Positions 36,971 to 47,748 of a stretch of 64,000 nt of DNA are shown piece after piece; the stretch's first letter is position 1, and each line of letters opens with the position of its first letter. Under the pieces are notes generated by a model. It worked only from the letters and a program-made list of their open reading frames with translations. It did not search any database and was not told where the DNA came from. Origin of the DNA: Pseudomonadota bacterium (GTDB lineage: Bacteria > Pseudomonadota > Alphaproteobacteria > Rhizobiales > Rhizobiaceae); the NCBI GenBank assembly GCA_020161665.1, contig JAIUPA010000022.1, forward strand, positions 1 through 64,000, read 5' to 3'. Made by a program: the position numbers and the translations under genes.

Positions 36971-38380
36971 TTAGCAGGAGTAGTACATGTCGTACTCGAC
37001 CGGGTGCGGGGTCGTTTCGTAACGCAGGTTCTCGGCCATCTTCAGTTCGATGAAGGCGTCGATCTGGTCGTCGTCGAACACGCCACCGGCGGTCAGGAAC
37101 TTGCGATCCTTGTCGAGGCTGTCGAGCGCTTCGCGCAGGCTGCCGCAGACGGTCGGGATCTTCTTGAGTTCCTTCGGCGGCAGGTCGTAAAGATCCTTGT
37201 CCATGGCCTTGCCGGGATGGATCTTGTTCTTGATGCCATCGAGGCCAGCCATCAGCATCGCGGCAAAGCCGAGATACGGGTTCTGGGCCGGATCGGGGAA
37301 GCGAACTTCAACGCGCTTGGCCTTCGGGTTCGAGCCGAACGGAATACGGCAGGAAGCCGAACGGTTACGGGCCGAGTAAGCCAGAAGAACGGGTGCTTCA
37401 TAACCCGGGACGAGACGCTTGTAGGAGTTCGTCGTCGGGTTGGTGAAGGCGTTGATGGCCTTGGCGTGCTTGATGATACCGCCGATGTAGTACAGGCAGG
37501 TTTCAGACAGGCCAGCATATTCATCACCGGCGAAGGTCGGCTTGCCGTCCTTCCAGATCGACTGGTGCACGTGCATGCCCGAGCCGTTGTCGCCGAAGAT
37601 CGGCTTCGGCATGAAGGTGGCCGTCTTGCCATAGGCATTGGCGACCTGGTGCACGACGTACTTGTAGATCTGCATCTTGTCGGCGTTGCGCACCAGCGTG
37701 TCGAACTTCACGCCCAGCTCGTGCTGAGCGGCCGCCACTTCGTGGTGGTGCTTTTCAACGACCACGCCCATTTCACCGAGAACGGTGAGCATTTCCGAGC
37801 GCATGTCCTGCAGGCTGTCGACCGGGGGAACCGGGAAATAGCCGCCCTTGACGCGCGGACGGTGGCCCAGGTTGCCGGTTTCGTAATCGGTGTCGTCGTT
37901 GGACGGCAGTTCCGTGGAGTCCAGCTTGAAGCCCGTGTTGTACGGATCAGCCTTGTACTTCACGTCGTCGAACACGAAGAATTCCGGTTCCGGACCGACG
38001 AACACGGTATCGCCAATACCGGAGGCCTTGAGGTAGGCTTCGGCCTTCTTGGCGGTGCCGCGCGGGTCGCGGTTGTAAGCCTCACCCGAGATCGGGTCGA
38101 GGATGTCGCAGATGATGACCATGGTGGACTGGGCGAAGAAGGGGTCCATGTGGACCGTCGCCGCGTCGGGCATCAGCACCATGTCGGACTCGTTGATGGC
38201 CTTCCAGCCACCAATCGACGAGCCGTCGAACATGACGCCATCGGCGAACATGTCTTCATCGACGCAGGTCACATCCATCGTGACGTGCTGCAGCTTGCCC
38301 TTGGGATCGGTAAAGCGCAGGTCCACGAACTTGATGTCGTTGTCCTTGATCTGTTTCAGGATATCGTTTGCGGTCGTCAT
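36971..38380 (-). CDS. glnA: Glutamine synthetase, type I
   Basis: 469-residue dodecameric enzyme forming glutamine from glutamate and ammonia. Landmarks: [53 protein letters not shown] (metal-binding Glu), [21 protein letters not shown] loop near 265, and the adenylylation-site motif KDLYDLPP with Tyr near residue 397, so activity should be controlled by GlnE. Length and motif match the GSI-beta subclass. Follows glnB by 74 bases in the standard rhizobial glnB-glnA operon; expression is expected from the glnB promoters. Confidence 0.98.
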   Translation of the reverse strand: MTTANDILKQIKDNDIKFVDLRFTDPKGKLQHVTMDVTCVDEDMFADGVMFDGSSIGGWKAINESDMVLMPDAATVHMDPFFAQSTMVIICDILDPISGEAYNRDPRGTAKKAEAYLKASGIGDTVFVGPEPEFFVFDDVKYKADPYNTGFKLDSTELPSNDDTDYETGNLGHRPRVKGGYFPVPPVDSLQDMRSEMLTVLGEMGVVVEKHHHEVAAAQHELGVKFDTLVRNADKMQIYKYVVHQVANAYGKTATFMPKPIFGDNGSGMHVHQSIWKDGKPTFAGDEYAGLSETCLYYIGGIIKHAKAINAFTNPTTNSYKRLVPGYEAPVLLAYSARNRSASCRIPFGSNPKAKRVEVRFPDPAQNPYLGFAAMLMAGLDGIKNKIHPGKAMDKDLYDLPPKELKKIPTVCGSLREALDSLDKDRKFLTAGGVFDDDQIDAFIELKMAENLRYETTPHPVEYDMYYSC

Positions 38381-38454
38381 AAACTGTTTCCTTGAGTGAG
38401 ATGACGAAATAACGCCTGCACGGAACGTTTCGCTCTTCTTGCAGGCAAACTCTT

Positions 38455-38940
<486 letters not shown>

Positions 38941-38982
38941 CTAATTGATAAAGCGTTCGGAATGGCGTTTCATCAAGCTTGC

Positions 38983-39000
38983 TGCACAGAGATTGGCGTA
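38983..39000. promoter_or_regulatory. Candidate NtrC-binding site upstream of glnB
   Basis: TGCACAGAGATTGGCGTA matches 5 of 6 bases in the left arm of TGCACC-N5-GGTGCA and fewer in the right. It lies about 114 bases upstream of the sigma-54-like element, a normal enhancer distance. Confidence 0.4.
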
Positions 39001-39137
39001 TGGGCTTCGCAATTGGGAATTGCTTTTTTTATGAGCGATAATAAGCATAGATTATAATCAAATGCACATAATTTGGACTTTGGTGGATATTTTTTAACCA
39101 GCTTGTCAGTTGTTCGGGATTCGGCTTCAATGGTTGC

Positions 39138-40628
39138 ATGAACCCGATATTTCCCACTCTCGTTCTGACACCGAATGCCATGGCGGCGGTTGATCAGGCT
39201 GCCGGTCAGTCCGGCATCGACATGTTCGGCCTGATGCGCAAGGCGGGTGAGGCGATTGCCGCCAGCGCTCTACGTCATTTTCCCGGAGCCGTGCGATTCG
39301 TCGTGCTGGCGGGACCGGGTAACAATGGTGGTGATGCCTATGTAGCGGCGCGCGCCCTTTTGGAGGCAGGTGCTGATGTTTCTCTCTATCATTTTGGCGA
39401 TCCGGGTCGGCTGAAGGGCGATGCCTTGACGGCGCGGCTCAACTGCCCGCTTGAGAGCGCGCCGCTTTCGGAGTTCGTGCCAGAGCAGGGTGATGTTGTG
39501 ATCGACGGGCTTTTCGGGGCCGGGCTAGATCGCAAGCTGCCGGATGAGGTGGTTCATGTGATCGCGGTGGTGACGGCCCTTGATTTGCCAGTGATCGCGG
39601 CGGATCTGCCGAGCGGGTTGTGTGGCCGCACGGGCCGTGTTCTCGGCGGCGCTTTCAAGGCGCGCCAAAGCGTCACCTTCATGGCCCCCAAGCCGGGGCA
39701 CCTGCTTTTACCGGGCCGTGATCTTTGCGGCGTGCTTGAGGTCTTTGACATCGGCATTCCGATGCGCATCGTGCGTGCCGAAAGTGAGAATCTGGCGGTG
39801 AACGGTCCTGAAATCTGGATGGATCAACTTCCGCGACCGGATGCCGGTGATCACAAGTTCAAGCGCGGTCATCTCGGCGTCTTTTCAGGTGGGGCGACGG
39901 CGACGGGAGCGGCCCGTCTTTCTGCGCAGGCAGCGCTGAAGGCCGGGGCAGGGCTTGTCTCGATTGGCGCGCCAGCCGAGGCGCTTGGCGCCCACGCCAG
40001 TCATCTGACGGCGGTGATGCTGAAGGAGATCGACACCATTTTCCAACTGGCGGTCTGGCTTGCCGATCCGCGTCTTTCGGCTTTCGTTCTGGGGCCGGGT
40101 TTTGGGGTCGGTGAGAAGGCCCGTGCCTTCGCACTGGCGCTCAAGGATCGCCCGTTGGTGCTGGATGCCGATGGTATCACGAGCTTTGCGGCCGACCCGG
40201 AGCCCTTATTTTCCGCTTTCGCCACCGGCGAGCCGCACCTTGTTCTGACGCCGCATGAGGGCGAGTTTACCCGTCTTTTCCCGGATATTGCCGCCAATAC
40301 CGACATGAGCAAGGTCGATAAGGCGCGGGCTGCGGCGCGGCGCGCCAATGCGGTGGTGATCTACAAGGGGGCTGATACGGTGATCGCCGCACCTGATGGC
40401 CGTGCGCTGATCAACACCAATGCGCCGCCCTACCTTGCCACCGCCGGGTCCGGCGATGTGCTGGCCGGTATCGTTGGCGGCCTGCTGGCACAAGGCGTTA
40501 CCTGCTTTGAGGCCGCCGCCGCTGCTGTGTGGATGCATGGTGAAGCCGGAACAAGAGCCGGTCGCGGCTTGACGGCGGAAGATTTGATCCCCGTCATTCG
40601 AGCGCCGTGCGACGAGAAAACCGCTTAA
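39138..40628 (+). CDS. nnr: Bifunctional NAD(P)H-hydrate epimerase / dehydratase
   Basis: 496-residue metabolite-repair enzyme. The N-terminal YjeF-N domain (to about 210) epimerises damaged NAD(P)HX and has the LAGPGNNGGDAYVAARAL motif near 57-72 and VIDGLFGAGLDRKL. The C-terminal dehydratase domain (about 225-490) has KRGHLGVFSGGATATGAARLSAQAAL, LGPGFGVGE, VLDADGITSF and TAGSGDVLAGIVGGLLAQG (near 435), the last holding the catalytic Asp. Fused form is usual in bacteria. Its stop overlaps that of the convergent DUF72 gene by 4 bases. In rhizobia it commonly sits beside glnB. Confidence 0.95.
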   Translation: MNPIFPTLVLTPNAMAAVDQAAGQSGIDMFGLMRKAGEAIAASALRHFPGAVRFVVLAGPGNNGGDAYVAARALLEAGADVSLYHFGDPGRLKGDALTARLNCPLESAPLSEFVPEQGDVVIDGLFGAGLDRKLPDEVVHVIAVVTALDLPVIAADLPSGLCGRTGRVLGGAFKARQSVTFMAPKPGHLLLPGRDLCGVLEVFDIGIPMRIVRAESENLAVNGPEIWMDQLPRPDAGDHKFKRGHLGVFSGGATATGAARLSAQAALKAGAGLVSIGAPAEALGAHASHLTAVMLKEIDTIFQLAVWLADPRLSAFVLGPGFGVGEKARAFALALKDRPLVLDADGITSFAADPEPLFSAFATGEPHLVLTPHEGEFTRLFPDIAANTDMSKVDKARAAARRANAVVIYKGADTVIAAPDGRALINTNAPPYLATAGSGDVLAGIVGGLLAQGVTCFEAAAAAVWMHGEAGTRAGRGLTAEDLIPVIRAPCDEKTA

Positions 40629-41422
40629 CCGACGCGCTGCTGCAGGGCCTTTGCGCCAAAGGGCGCGTTGACCTTGCCCTCGGTGATGAAGAAGGCGAAG
40701 ACATCACGTGGAGCGAGCGGTGGCGTGAAATCCGGATCGATCAGCGGCAGGTCACCCGGTTGTCCGCCCACTGACCAGCGTTTCAGGCGTTCAGCCCAGA
40801 GATCCAGTGCGGCCTCGTCGTAGCAGGTTGGCACCTCATCCGAACCTTTTTGCAGGCGCGCATAGACGAAATCAGCCGTCACGTCGGCGATTTCGGGATA
40901 TTCGGCATGTTCGGCATAGACGATGGCGACGTTATGCTTTCGGGCGAGTGCGGCAAATTCCGGCACCATGAAGGAGGGGTGGCGCACCTCCACTGCGTGG
41001 CGAAGCCTGAGGCCATCCCTTGACGCGGGCAGAAGTGCGAGAAACGCACCGAAATCGACGGGATCGAATTTCTTCGTCGGCATGAATTGCCAGAGGATGG
41101 GGCCGAGATGCTCACCCAGCTCCGTCAGTCCCTGACCGAGAAACTTCTCGACCGATTCCCCGGCTTCGGCCAGAACCTTCTTGTTGGTCGCAAAACGGCT
41201 GGCTTTCAGCGAAAACACAAAACCGTCCGGCACTTCCGAGGCCCATTTGGCGAAGGTTTCCGGCTTTTGCGAGCCATAATAGGTGCCGTTGACCTCGATC
41301 ACCGAAAGCGCGCGGCTGGCAAATTCGAGCTGACGCTTTTTGGCAAGGTCTGCGGGATAGAAATGTCCTTCCCACGGATCGAAGGTCCAGCCGCCTATGC
41401 CGGTGCGGATAATGCCTGCCAT
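40625..41422 (-). CDS. DUF72 family protein (YecE-like)
   Basis: 265-residue cytoplasmic protein with a TIM-barrel-like DUF72 domain across its full length. Family markers: IIRTGIGGWTFDPWEGHFYP at the N-terminus, EFASRALSVIEVNGTYYGSQKPETFAKWASEVPDGFVFSLKASRFATNKKVL, LGPILWQFMPTKKFD, AVEVRHPSF and the C-terminal DVFAFFITEGKVNAP. Function of DUF72 is unproven, though the fold and acidic residues suggest nucleic-acid or metal-dependent hydrolysis. It starts 27 bases after uvrA on the same strand with a clear Shine-Dalgarno, so it is probably part of the SOS-controlled uvrA transcript. Confidence 0.9.
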   Translation of the reverse strand: MAGIIRTGIGGWTFDPWEGHFYPADLAKKRQLEFASRALSVIEVNGTYYGSQKPETFAKWASEVPDGFVFSLKASRFATNKKVLAEAGESVEKFLGQGLTELGEHLGPILWQFMPTKKFDPVDFGAFLALLPASRDGLRLRHAVEVRHPSFMVPEFAALARKHNVAIVYAEHAEYPEIADVTADFVYARLQKGSDEVPTCYDEAALDLWAERLKRWSVGGQPGDLPLIDPDFTPPLAPRDVFAFFITEGKVNAPFGAKALQQRVG

Positions 41423-41449
41423 GACCTTCTGCTCCCCGTGGTTTTAATC

Positions 41450-44371
41450 TTATTCAGCCGCTGCATCACGCTTGATGGGACGACGGTCCAGAAGGTCCTT
41501 GAGGAAGCGGCCCGTGTGCGAGCGCGGTTCCTTCGCGACCTGTTCGGGCGTGCCGACGGCCACCACTTCACCGCCGCCATCACCGCCTTCCGGGCCGATA
41601 TCGATGATCCAGTCTGCCGTCTTGATCACTTCGAGATTGTGCTCGATGACCACGACCGAATTGCCCTGATTGACCAGTTCGTGCAGCATTTCGAGAAGCT
41701 TGGCCACATCGTGGAAATGCAGGCCGGTGGTCGGCTCATCAAGGATATAGAGCGTGCGGCCGGTGGAGCGCTTGGACAGTTCCTTGGCCAGCTTGACGCG
41801 CTGTGCCTCACCACCCGATAGCGTATTGGCCTGCTGGCCGACCTTGATATAGCCAAGACCCACATCTTTGAGCGCCTGCAACTTGTCGCGAACGGCAGGC
41901 ACGGCGGCGAAGAAGTCGACACCTTCCTCCACCGTCATGTCCAGCACGTCGGCAATCGACTTGCCCTTGAACAGCACGTCCAGCGTTTCACGGTTATAGC
42001 GCTTGCCGTGACAGACATCGCAGGTGACATAAACATCCGGCAGGAAGTGCATTTCGATCTTGATGACGCCATCGCCCTGGCACGCCTCGCAGCGCCCGCC
42101 CTTGACGTTGAACGAGAAACGGCCCGGCTGATAGCCGCGTGCCTTAGCCTCCGGCAGTTCGGCGAACCAGTCACGGATCGGCGTAAACGCCCCCGTATAG
42201 GTCGCCGGGTTGGAGCGGGGCGTGCGCCCGATCGGCGACTGGTCGATGTCGATGACCTTGTCGATATGTTCGAAACCGTCGATCCGGTCATGTTCGGCTG
42301 GGATTTCACGCGCACCCATGACGCGCCGCGCCGCAGACTTGTAAAGCGTTTCAATAAGGAAGGTGGACTTGCCACCGCCCGAAACGCCGGTCACTGCCGT
42401 AAAAAGCCCGAGCGGAATGGCCGCTGTAACGTTCTTGAGGTTGTTGCCGCGCGCGCCAATGACCTTGAGTTCCTTGCCCTTCACCGGCTTGCGGCGTTCG
42501 GGGCGAAGCGGCACACCAAGCTCGCCCGACAGATATTTGCCAGTGAGGGAGGCCGGGTTGGCCATGATCTCCTGCGGGGAACCCTTTGCCACAACCTGGC
42601 CGCCATGCACGCCGGCGGCCGGGCCGATATCAACGACGTAATCAGCCGTGAGGATGGCGTCCTCGTCATGCTCGACGACAATCACCGTATTGCCGATATC
42701 GCGCAGGTGCTTCAGCGTTTCCAGAAGACGGGCATTGTCGCGCTGGTGCAGGCCGATGGAGGGTTCGTCCAGCACGTAAAGCACGCCGGTAAGGCCGGAG
42801 CCGATCTGCGAGGCGAGGCGAATGCGCTGGCTTTCCCCGCCCGACAGCGTGCCGGAATTGCGCGACAGTGAAAGGTATTCCAGACCCACATCATTGAGGA
42901 AGCGCAGGCGCTCGCGGATTTCCTTGAGAATGCGCGCGGCGATTTCGTTCTGCTTGGCCGTCATGCGTTCCGGCAGCGTTTCGAACCAGTCGCGTGCCAC
43001 GCGGATCGACATGCGGGTGACTTCACCGATCTGCAGACCATCGACCTTGACCGCCAGCGCTTCCGGCTTCAGGCGAAAACCTTTGCAGGCCGGGCAGGGC
43101 GCGTCGGTCATGTAACGTTCGATTTCCTCGCGCGCCCAGGCCGAATCCGTTTCTTTCCAGCGTCGCTCGAGATTGGGAACGATGCCTTCAAACGCTTTCA
43201 CCGTCTTGTAGGCGCGTGCGCCATCGACATAGTTGAACTCGATCTTTTCCTCGGTGCCATGCAGAATGGCCTTCTGTGCGGCGTCCGAAAGGGCGGACCA
43301 GCGGCTTGACAGCTTGAAGCCATAGACCTTGCCCAGCGCTTCCAGCGTCTGGTTGTAATAGGGCGAGGACGACTTGGCCCAGGGTGCAATGGCCCCGTCT
43401 TTCAAGGTGCGCTCGGGCTCGGGAACGATCAGGGCCGCATCAATCTTGCTCTGGCTGCCCAGACCATCACAGGTCGGGCAGGCGCCGAACGGATTGTTGA
43501 ACGAGAAAAGGCGTGGCTCGATTTCGGAAATCGTAAAGCCGGAGACCGGGCAGGCGAATTTTTCCGAAAAGAGCACGCGCTGGTGCGTTTCGTTGAGCGA
43601 CTTGTTGGCCGAGCCACCCGCTGCCGTTTCTTCCGGCGGAAGCGGATTGTCGGCGAACTCGGCAATGGCCAGACCGTCCGCGAGTTTCAGGCAGGTCTCG
43701 AGGCTGTCGGCCAGACGCGCGCCGATATCCGAACGCACCACGACACGGTCCACCACGATATCGATGTCGTGCTTGTATTTCTTGTCGAGCGTCGGCGCTT
43801 CGGCGATCTCGTAGAACTGGCCGTCGATCTTGACGCGCTGGAACCCCTTTTTCATGAGGTCGGCGAGTTCTTTCTTGTACTCGCCCTTACGGCCCCGAAC
43901 GATGGGCGCGAGGATGTAAAGACGCGTTCCCTCGCCAAAGGTGAGGATGCGATCCACCATCTGGCTGACCGTCTGGCTTTCAATCGGCAGGCCAGTGGCG
44001 GGCGAATAGGGCACACCGGCACGCGCGAAGAGAAGACGCATGTAATCGTAGATTTCCGTGACCGTGCCAACGGTCGAGCGCGGGTTCTTCGATGTGGTCT
44101 TCTGCTCGATGGAAATGGCGGGAGAAAGCCCGTCGATCTGGTCGACATCGGGCTTTTGCATCATCTCCAGAAACTGGCGGGCATAGGCGGAAAGACTTTC
44201 CACGTAGCGGCGCTGGCCTTCGGCATAAATCGTATCGAATGCCAGCGATGACTTGCCCGAGCCGGAAAGGCCCGTCATCACGATCAGGCTGTTGCGCGGC
44301 AGATCGAGATCGATGCCCTTGAGATTGTGCTCACGGGCACCGCGGATGGAAATCGTCTTCAGTTCATTCAT
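41450..44371 (-). CDS. uvrA: Excinuclease ABC subunit A
   Basis: 973-residue damage-recognition ATPase of nucleotide excision repair. First ABC half: Walker [10 protein letters not shown] near residue 35 with the [19 protein letters not shown] tract; zinc-binding CPVSGF-type and CPTCDGLG cysteines (near 270-305), CPACKGFRL (about 433); signature [19 protein letters not shown]; second half: Walker [10 protein letters not shown] near 668 with zinc finger [33 protein letters not shown] and [21 protein letters not shown]. Divergent from ssb across a perfect SOS box, so LexA-regulated. Weak Shine-Dalgarno; start at 44371 gives the conserved N-terminus. Confidence 0.97.
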   Translation of the reverse strand: MNELKTISIRGAREHNLKGIDLDLPRNSLIVMTGLSGSGKSSLAFDTIYAEGQRRYVESLSAYARQFLEMMQKPDVDQIDGLSPAISIEQKTTSKNPRSTVGTVTEIYDYMRLLFARAGVPYSPATGLPIESQTVSQMVDRILTFGEGTRLYILAPIVRGRKGEYKKELADLMKKGFQRVKIDGQFYEIAEAPTLDKKYKHDIDIVVDRVVVRSDIGARLADSLETCLKLADGLAIAEFADNPLPPEETAAGGSANKSLNETHQRVLFSEKFACPVSGFTISEIEPRLFSFNNPFGACPTCDGLGSQSKIDAALIVPEPERTLKDGAIAPWAKSSSPYYNQTLEALGKVYGFKLSSRWSALSDAAQKAILHGTEEKIEFNYVDGARAYKTVKAFEGIVPNLERRWKETDSAWAREEIERYMTDAPCPACKGFRLKPEALAVKVDGLQIGEVTRMSIRVARDWFETLPERMTAKQNEIAARILKEIRERLRFLNDVGLEYLSLSRNSGTLSGGESQRIRLASQIGSGLTGVLYVLDEPSIGLHQRDNARLLETLKHLRDIGNTVIVVEHDEDAILTADYVVDIGPAAGVHGGQVVAKGSPQEIMANPASLTGKYLSGELGVPLRPERRKPVKGKELKVIGARGNNLKNVTAAIPLGLFTAVTGVSGGGKSTFLIETLYKSAARRVMGAREIPAEHDRIDGFEHIDKVIDIDQSPIGRTPRSNPATYTGAFTPIRDWFAELPEAKARGYQPGRFSFNVKGGRCEACQGDGVIKIEMHFLPDVYVTCDVCHGKRYNRETLDVLFKGKSIADVLDMTVEEGVDFFAAVPAVRDKLQALKDVGLGYIKVGQQANTLSGGEAQRVKLAKELSKRSTGRTLYILDEPTTGLHFHDVAKLLEMLHELVNQGNSVVVIEHNLEVIKTADWIIDIGPEGGDGGGEVVAVGTPEQVAKEPRSHTGRFLKDLLDRRPIKRDAAAE

Positions 44372-44474
44372 AACGGGGAAGCCTTGGCGGAAAGATCAGC
44401 CCTTATTTAATGGCGATGGCGGCGGAGTCGAGACGGCATGTCGATTCTCTTGACAGGATAATAGCGAAATGCCG

Positions 44475-44489
44475 GAACAAAAAAAGAAC
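44475..44489. promoter_or_regulatory. LexA-binding SOS box shared by uvrA and ssb
   Basis: Perfect GAAC-N7-GAAC direct repeat, the alphaproteobacterial SOS consensus; the spacer is seven A residues. It is in the 260-base divergent gap, 104 bases from uvrA and 143 from ssb, so could control both. Confidence 0.85.
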
Positions 44490-44631
44490 AAAATTGACTG
44501 TGGATGATGCCATCAGCAAGGGCGACCAAGGCCGCCCCGTGCTTTAAGGTGGCGCGATCATTTTAAAGTTGAAGGCGCGTCCGGCGCGCCATTTGATTGA
44601 GGGCGCGGGCGCGCCCCGGGAGCAGGTGAAT

Positions 44632-45183
44632 ATGGCAGGTAGCGTCAACAAGGTCATTCTGATCGGTAATGTGGGGGCAGACCCGGAAATTCGCCGCACG
44701 CAGTCCGGCACGCCGATTGCCAACCTGCGCATTGCGACTTCGGAAAGCTGGCGTGACCGCAACAGCGGCGAGCGTCGTGAAAAGACCGAATGGCACAATG
44801 TCGTGGTCTTCAATGAAGGCCTCTGCAAGGTTGTCGAGCAGTACGTCAAGAAGGGTGCCAAGCTCTATATCGAAGGCGCGCTGCAGACCCGCAAGTGGCA
44901 GGACAAGGACGGTAATGACCGTTACTCGACCGAAGTGGTGCTGCAGGGCTTCAATTCGACGCTGACCATGCTGGATGGTCGCGGCGAAGGCGGCGGTCGC
45001 GGCGGTGACTTTGGCGGCGGCAGCAGCGGTGGCGGTTCGTTCGGCGGTTATGATGATTATGGCAATGGCGGCGGCGGCGGTGGCCGTTCGGCTCCGCAGC
45101 GTGGCGGCGGTTCGTCGTCCGGCGGCGGGCAGGGCGGTGGCGGCAGCTTCCCGCGCGATATGGATGACGACATTCCGTTCTGA
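44632..45183 (+). CDS. ssb: Single-stranded DNA-binding protein
   Basis: 183-residue tetrameric SSB. OB-fold in residues 1-112: MAGSVNKVILIGNVGADPEIRRTQSGTPIANLRIATSESW, then TEWHNVVVFNEGLCKVVEQYVKKGAKLYIEGALQTRKWQDKDGNDRYSTEVVLQ. A glycine-rich, disordered linker with many G-G-G runs (about 118-172) follows, and the conserved acidic tip MDDDIPF at the C-terminus recruits repair and replication partners. ATG 44632 with GGGAGCAGG upstream; frames beginning earlier are unconserved. Divergent from uvrA over an SOS box, a classic pairing. Confidence 0.97.
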   Translation: MAGSVNKVILIGNVGADPEIRRTQSGTPIANLRIATSESWRDRNSGERREKTEWHNVVVFNEGLCKVVEQYVKKGAKLYIEGALQTRKWQDKDGNDRYSTEVVLQGFNSTLTMLDGRGEGGGRGGDFGGGSSGGGSFGGYDDYGNGGGGGGRSAPQRGGGSSSGGGQGGGGSFPRDMDDDIPF

Positions 45184-45205
45184 TCCCATCAAAACGCATG
45201 AATCC

Positions 45206-45237
45206 AAAAACGCGCGATCAGCCGGTCGCGCGTTTTT
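45206..45237. terminator. Bidirectional terminator between ssb and the DsbA-family gene
   Basis: Perfect 12-base stem AAAAACGCGCGA / TCGCGCGTTTTT with an 8-base loop and A/T tracts on both sides. Confidence 0.95.
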
Positions 45238-45257
45238 TTGTTCTGCCAGCAAAAAGG

Positions 45258-45929
45258 TCAGTTGAGACCCCTCTGCTCCTTTTCTTTCTCGGCTGCGATC
45301 TGGCGAAGGGCATTGGCCAGAACGTCGGGCGTCTGCGCGCCGCTGATGGCGTATTTGCCATCAATGATGAAGAAGGGAACGCCGTTGACGCCCATGCCGC
45401 GGGCGGTCTCGATTTCATCGAGTATGGTCTGTCGGTCTGCATCGGAGGCCAGAAGCGTTGCCGTGACCTTGGCGTCCATGCCGCAGGCTTTGGCAATCTC
45501 GGTCAGCACGGCAGGATCGCCGATATTGCGGCCTTCTTCGAAATTGGCCCGGAACAGCGCGGTTACCACACGGTCCTGCACTTCGGTTCCGTCGAGACCC
45601 GCCCAGTGGATGAGGCGGTGCGCATTGAGCGTGTTCGGGCCGATCTTGATGGCGTCAAAACGGTATTCGATGCCGACAGCCCTTCCAAGAGCAACCAGAT
45701 TGTCGTGGATGCGCGCGACATTTTCCGCGCCGCCCAGCTTTTCGGCCAATGCTTTCTGGTGGTCGACGCCTTCCGGCGGGTAATCCGGGTTCAACTGATA
45801 AGGTTGCCAGAAGGTTTCGACGGAAATCTCGTCCTGAATATCGGCGATGGCCAGTTCAAGGCGCGCCTTGCCGAGATAGCACCAAGGGCAGACGACATCC
45901 GATACAATGTCGATACGTAGCGTTGTCAT
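45258..45929 (-). CDS. DsbA-family oxidoreductase (FrnE-like)
   Basis: 223-residue cytoplasmic member of the DsbA / thioredoxin superfamily, FrnE-type. The N-terminal strand leads to the CPWC active-site motif at Cys14-Cys17 in IVSDVVCPWCYLGK; an alpha-helical insertion follows, and the cis-Pro loop is GVNGVPFFIIDGKYAISGAQTPDVL near 180-205. No signal peptide, unlike true DsbA. Homologues include disulfide isomerases and stress-linked proteins (FrnE of Deinococcus). ATG 45929 with CGGAG upstream. Monocistronic; faces ssb. Confidence 0.9.
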   Translation of the reverse strand: MTTLRIDIVSDVVCPWCYLGKARLELAIADIQDEISVETFWQPYQLNPDYPPEGVDHQKALAEKLGGAENVARIHDNLVALGRAVGIEYRFDAIKIGPNTLNAHRLIHWAGLDGTEVQDRVVTALFRANFEEGRNIGDPAVLTEIAKACGMDAKVTATLLASDADRQTILDEIETARGMGVNGVPFFIIDGKYAISGAQTPDVLANALRQIAAEKEKEQRGLN

Positions 45930-45945
45930 CTCATACTCCGTGACT

Positions 45946-47748
45946 TTATTGTGCGCGCTCATCCCACCAGGCCGGGAACTGGTAGCCATAAAGCGGAACC
46001 GTGTCCGGGTGGGCGATATGTTTGCGCCGCGCCACCCACTGTTCACCGATATGGTAGAGCGGAATGACGTAATTTCCAGCCATCAGCAGGCGATCATAGG
46101 CGCGTACAGCCGTTTCGAACTCCTCCTGGCCGCGGGCCTTGAGGATCGCGGCAATCAGACGGTCAATATCGGGATCGGCGACGCCGGCATAGTTCTCGCT
46201 GCCCTGACGATCTTTCGCGGCGCTGCCCCAGCGGCCATCCTGCTCGATCCCCGGCGAAAGCGAGGAGGCGAAGGATTTGACGATCATATCGTAGTCAAAG
46301 GCAATGGTGCGGCTTTGATATTGCGAATCGTCGACGGTGCGGATCGCGGCGGTGATGCCAAGCGGTTGAAGCGAGCGCTGATAGGCAATCGCCAGCTTTT
46401 CCTGATCCGGCGTCTGGGTCATGATCTCGAAGGCCAGAGGCTTGCCCGCGGCATCGACCATCTTGCCGTCGCGAATCGTATAGCCGCCCTCCTTGAAGAG
46501 ATCGACGGCTTTCCTCAGCACGGCCCGGTCTCGACCGGAGCCATCCGTTACGGGTAAGCGAAACGAGCCGTCGAGCAGGGCAGGCGAAATGCGTGCCTTG
46601 GCATCGCCCAGAAGCGCCAGTTCTTCGGGGCTGGCGGGCTTGCCGAGGCTTGAGAGTGACGAGTTCTGCCAGAAGCTTTGTGTACGCTGATAAGCTCCAC
46701 CGTAAAGGTTCCGGTTGACCCATTCGAAATCGAATGCCGTTGCCAGCGCTTCGCGGACTTTGGCGTTGGCGAATTGCGGGCGACGCGTGTTGAACACAAA
46801 ACCCAACATGCCGGCGGGCAGTTCCGGCTTGAACACGTCCTTGATGGCTTCCCCCGAGCTTATGGCCGGGAAATCATAGGCGCGCGCCCAGTGCACCGGG
46901 TCGCCATCCGTGTAAACGTCCACGTCCCCCTTCTTGAAGGCTTCGAAGAGGGTGGCATCCTGCAGGAAATACTCGACGGAAATCTCGTCGTAATTCTCGA
47001 AGCCGACGCGCGAGGGAATGTCCTTGCCCCAGTAATTCGGATCACGCTCGAAGGTGATGCGTTCACCGGGTTTCACGGCTTTGATCTTGTAAGGGCCGGA
47101 GCCGAGGGGGGGCGTCAGCGTCGACTGGTCGAAGGTCGCGGCGTCGATGGCATGTTTGGGCAGAACCGGCGCCAGTGCGATGATCAGCGGTGTTTCGCGA
47201 TCGGCCTTGTCGTTGAAGGTGAACCGAACCGAATGCTCGCCCACCTTCTCCAGGTTCGAGACGAGATCGAGCCGCTTGCTGAAGGGCACGCGGCCCTTGT
47301 CGCGCAGAAGCTCGAAGGTGAAGATCACATCATCCGGGGTCACGGGCTGGCCGTCGGCCCAGCGCGCCTTCGGGTTGAGGTTGAACTGGATAAAGGTGCG
47401 ATCCTCGTCCCATTCCACCGTTTCGGCGAGAAGCCCGTAGAGCGAAAAGGATTCGTCGCGGGAGCGCTGCATCAGCGATTCGAAAACCAGATTGCCGTAT
47501 TGCGGGTCCCACATGCCGCGCGCCGTGGTGCGCATGCTTTTGAGAATGAACGGGTTGAGATTGTCGAAGGTGCCCACCACGCCATAGGTGATGCGGCCGC
47601 CCTTTTTCACGTCCGGGTTCACGTAAGGGAAGTGGGTGAAGCCAGCGGGCAGGGCGGGTTCGCCGTGCATGGCAATGCCGTGCAGCGGTTCGGCGGCGGC
47701 TATGCCGGATATCAGCGAAAGGACGAGGCCCGCGATGAGATGACGCAT
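45946..47748 (-). CDS. Family 5 extracellular solute-binding protein (YejA-like)
   Basis: 600-residue periplasmic binding protein of the oligopeptide/nickel class, closest to YejA. Signal peptide RHLIAGLVLSLISGIAAAE ends near residue 20; the mature protein has HGIAMHGEPALPAGFTHFPYVNPDVKKGGRITYGVVGTFDNLNPF, the characteristic YejA N-terminus, and SRVGFENYDEISVEYFLQDATLFEAFKKGDVDVYTDG. In E. coli and Brucella the YejABEF transporter takes up peptides and protects against antimicrobial peptides. Here no permease or ATPase gene adjoins it, so it is an orphan. ATG 47748 with CGGGAG upstream; longer frames to 47943 precede the signal. Confidence 0.88.
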   Translation of the reverse strand: MRHLIAGLVLSLISGIAAAEPLHGIAMHGEPALPAGFTHFPYVNPDVKKGGRITYGVVGTFDNLNPFILKSMRTTARGMWDPQYGNLVFESLMQRSRDESFSLYGLLAETVEWDEDRTFIQFNLNPKARWADGQPVTPDDVIFTFELLRDKGRVPFSKRLDLVSNLEKVGEHSVRFTFNDKADRETPLIIALAPVLPKHAIDAATFDQSTLTPPLGSGPYKIKAVKPGERITFERDPNYWGKDIPSRVGFENYDEISVEYFLQDATLFEAFKKGDVDVYTDGDPVHWARAYDFPAISSGEAIKDVFKPELPAGMLGFVFNTRRPQFANAKVREALATAFDFEWVNRNLYGGAYQRTQSFWQNSSLSSLGKPASPEELALLGDAKARISPALLDGSFRLPVTDGSGRDRAVLRKAVDLFKEGGYTIRDGKMVDAAGKPLAFEIMTQTPDQEKLAIAYQRSLQPLGITAAIRTVDDSQYQSRTIAFDYDMIVKSFASSLSPGIEQDGRWGSAAKDRQGSENYAGVADPDIDRLIAAILKARGQEEFETAVRAYDRLLMAGNYVIPLYHIGEQWVARRKHIAHPDTVPLYGYQFPAWWDERAQ

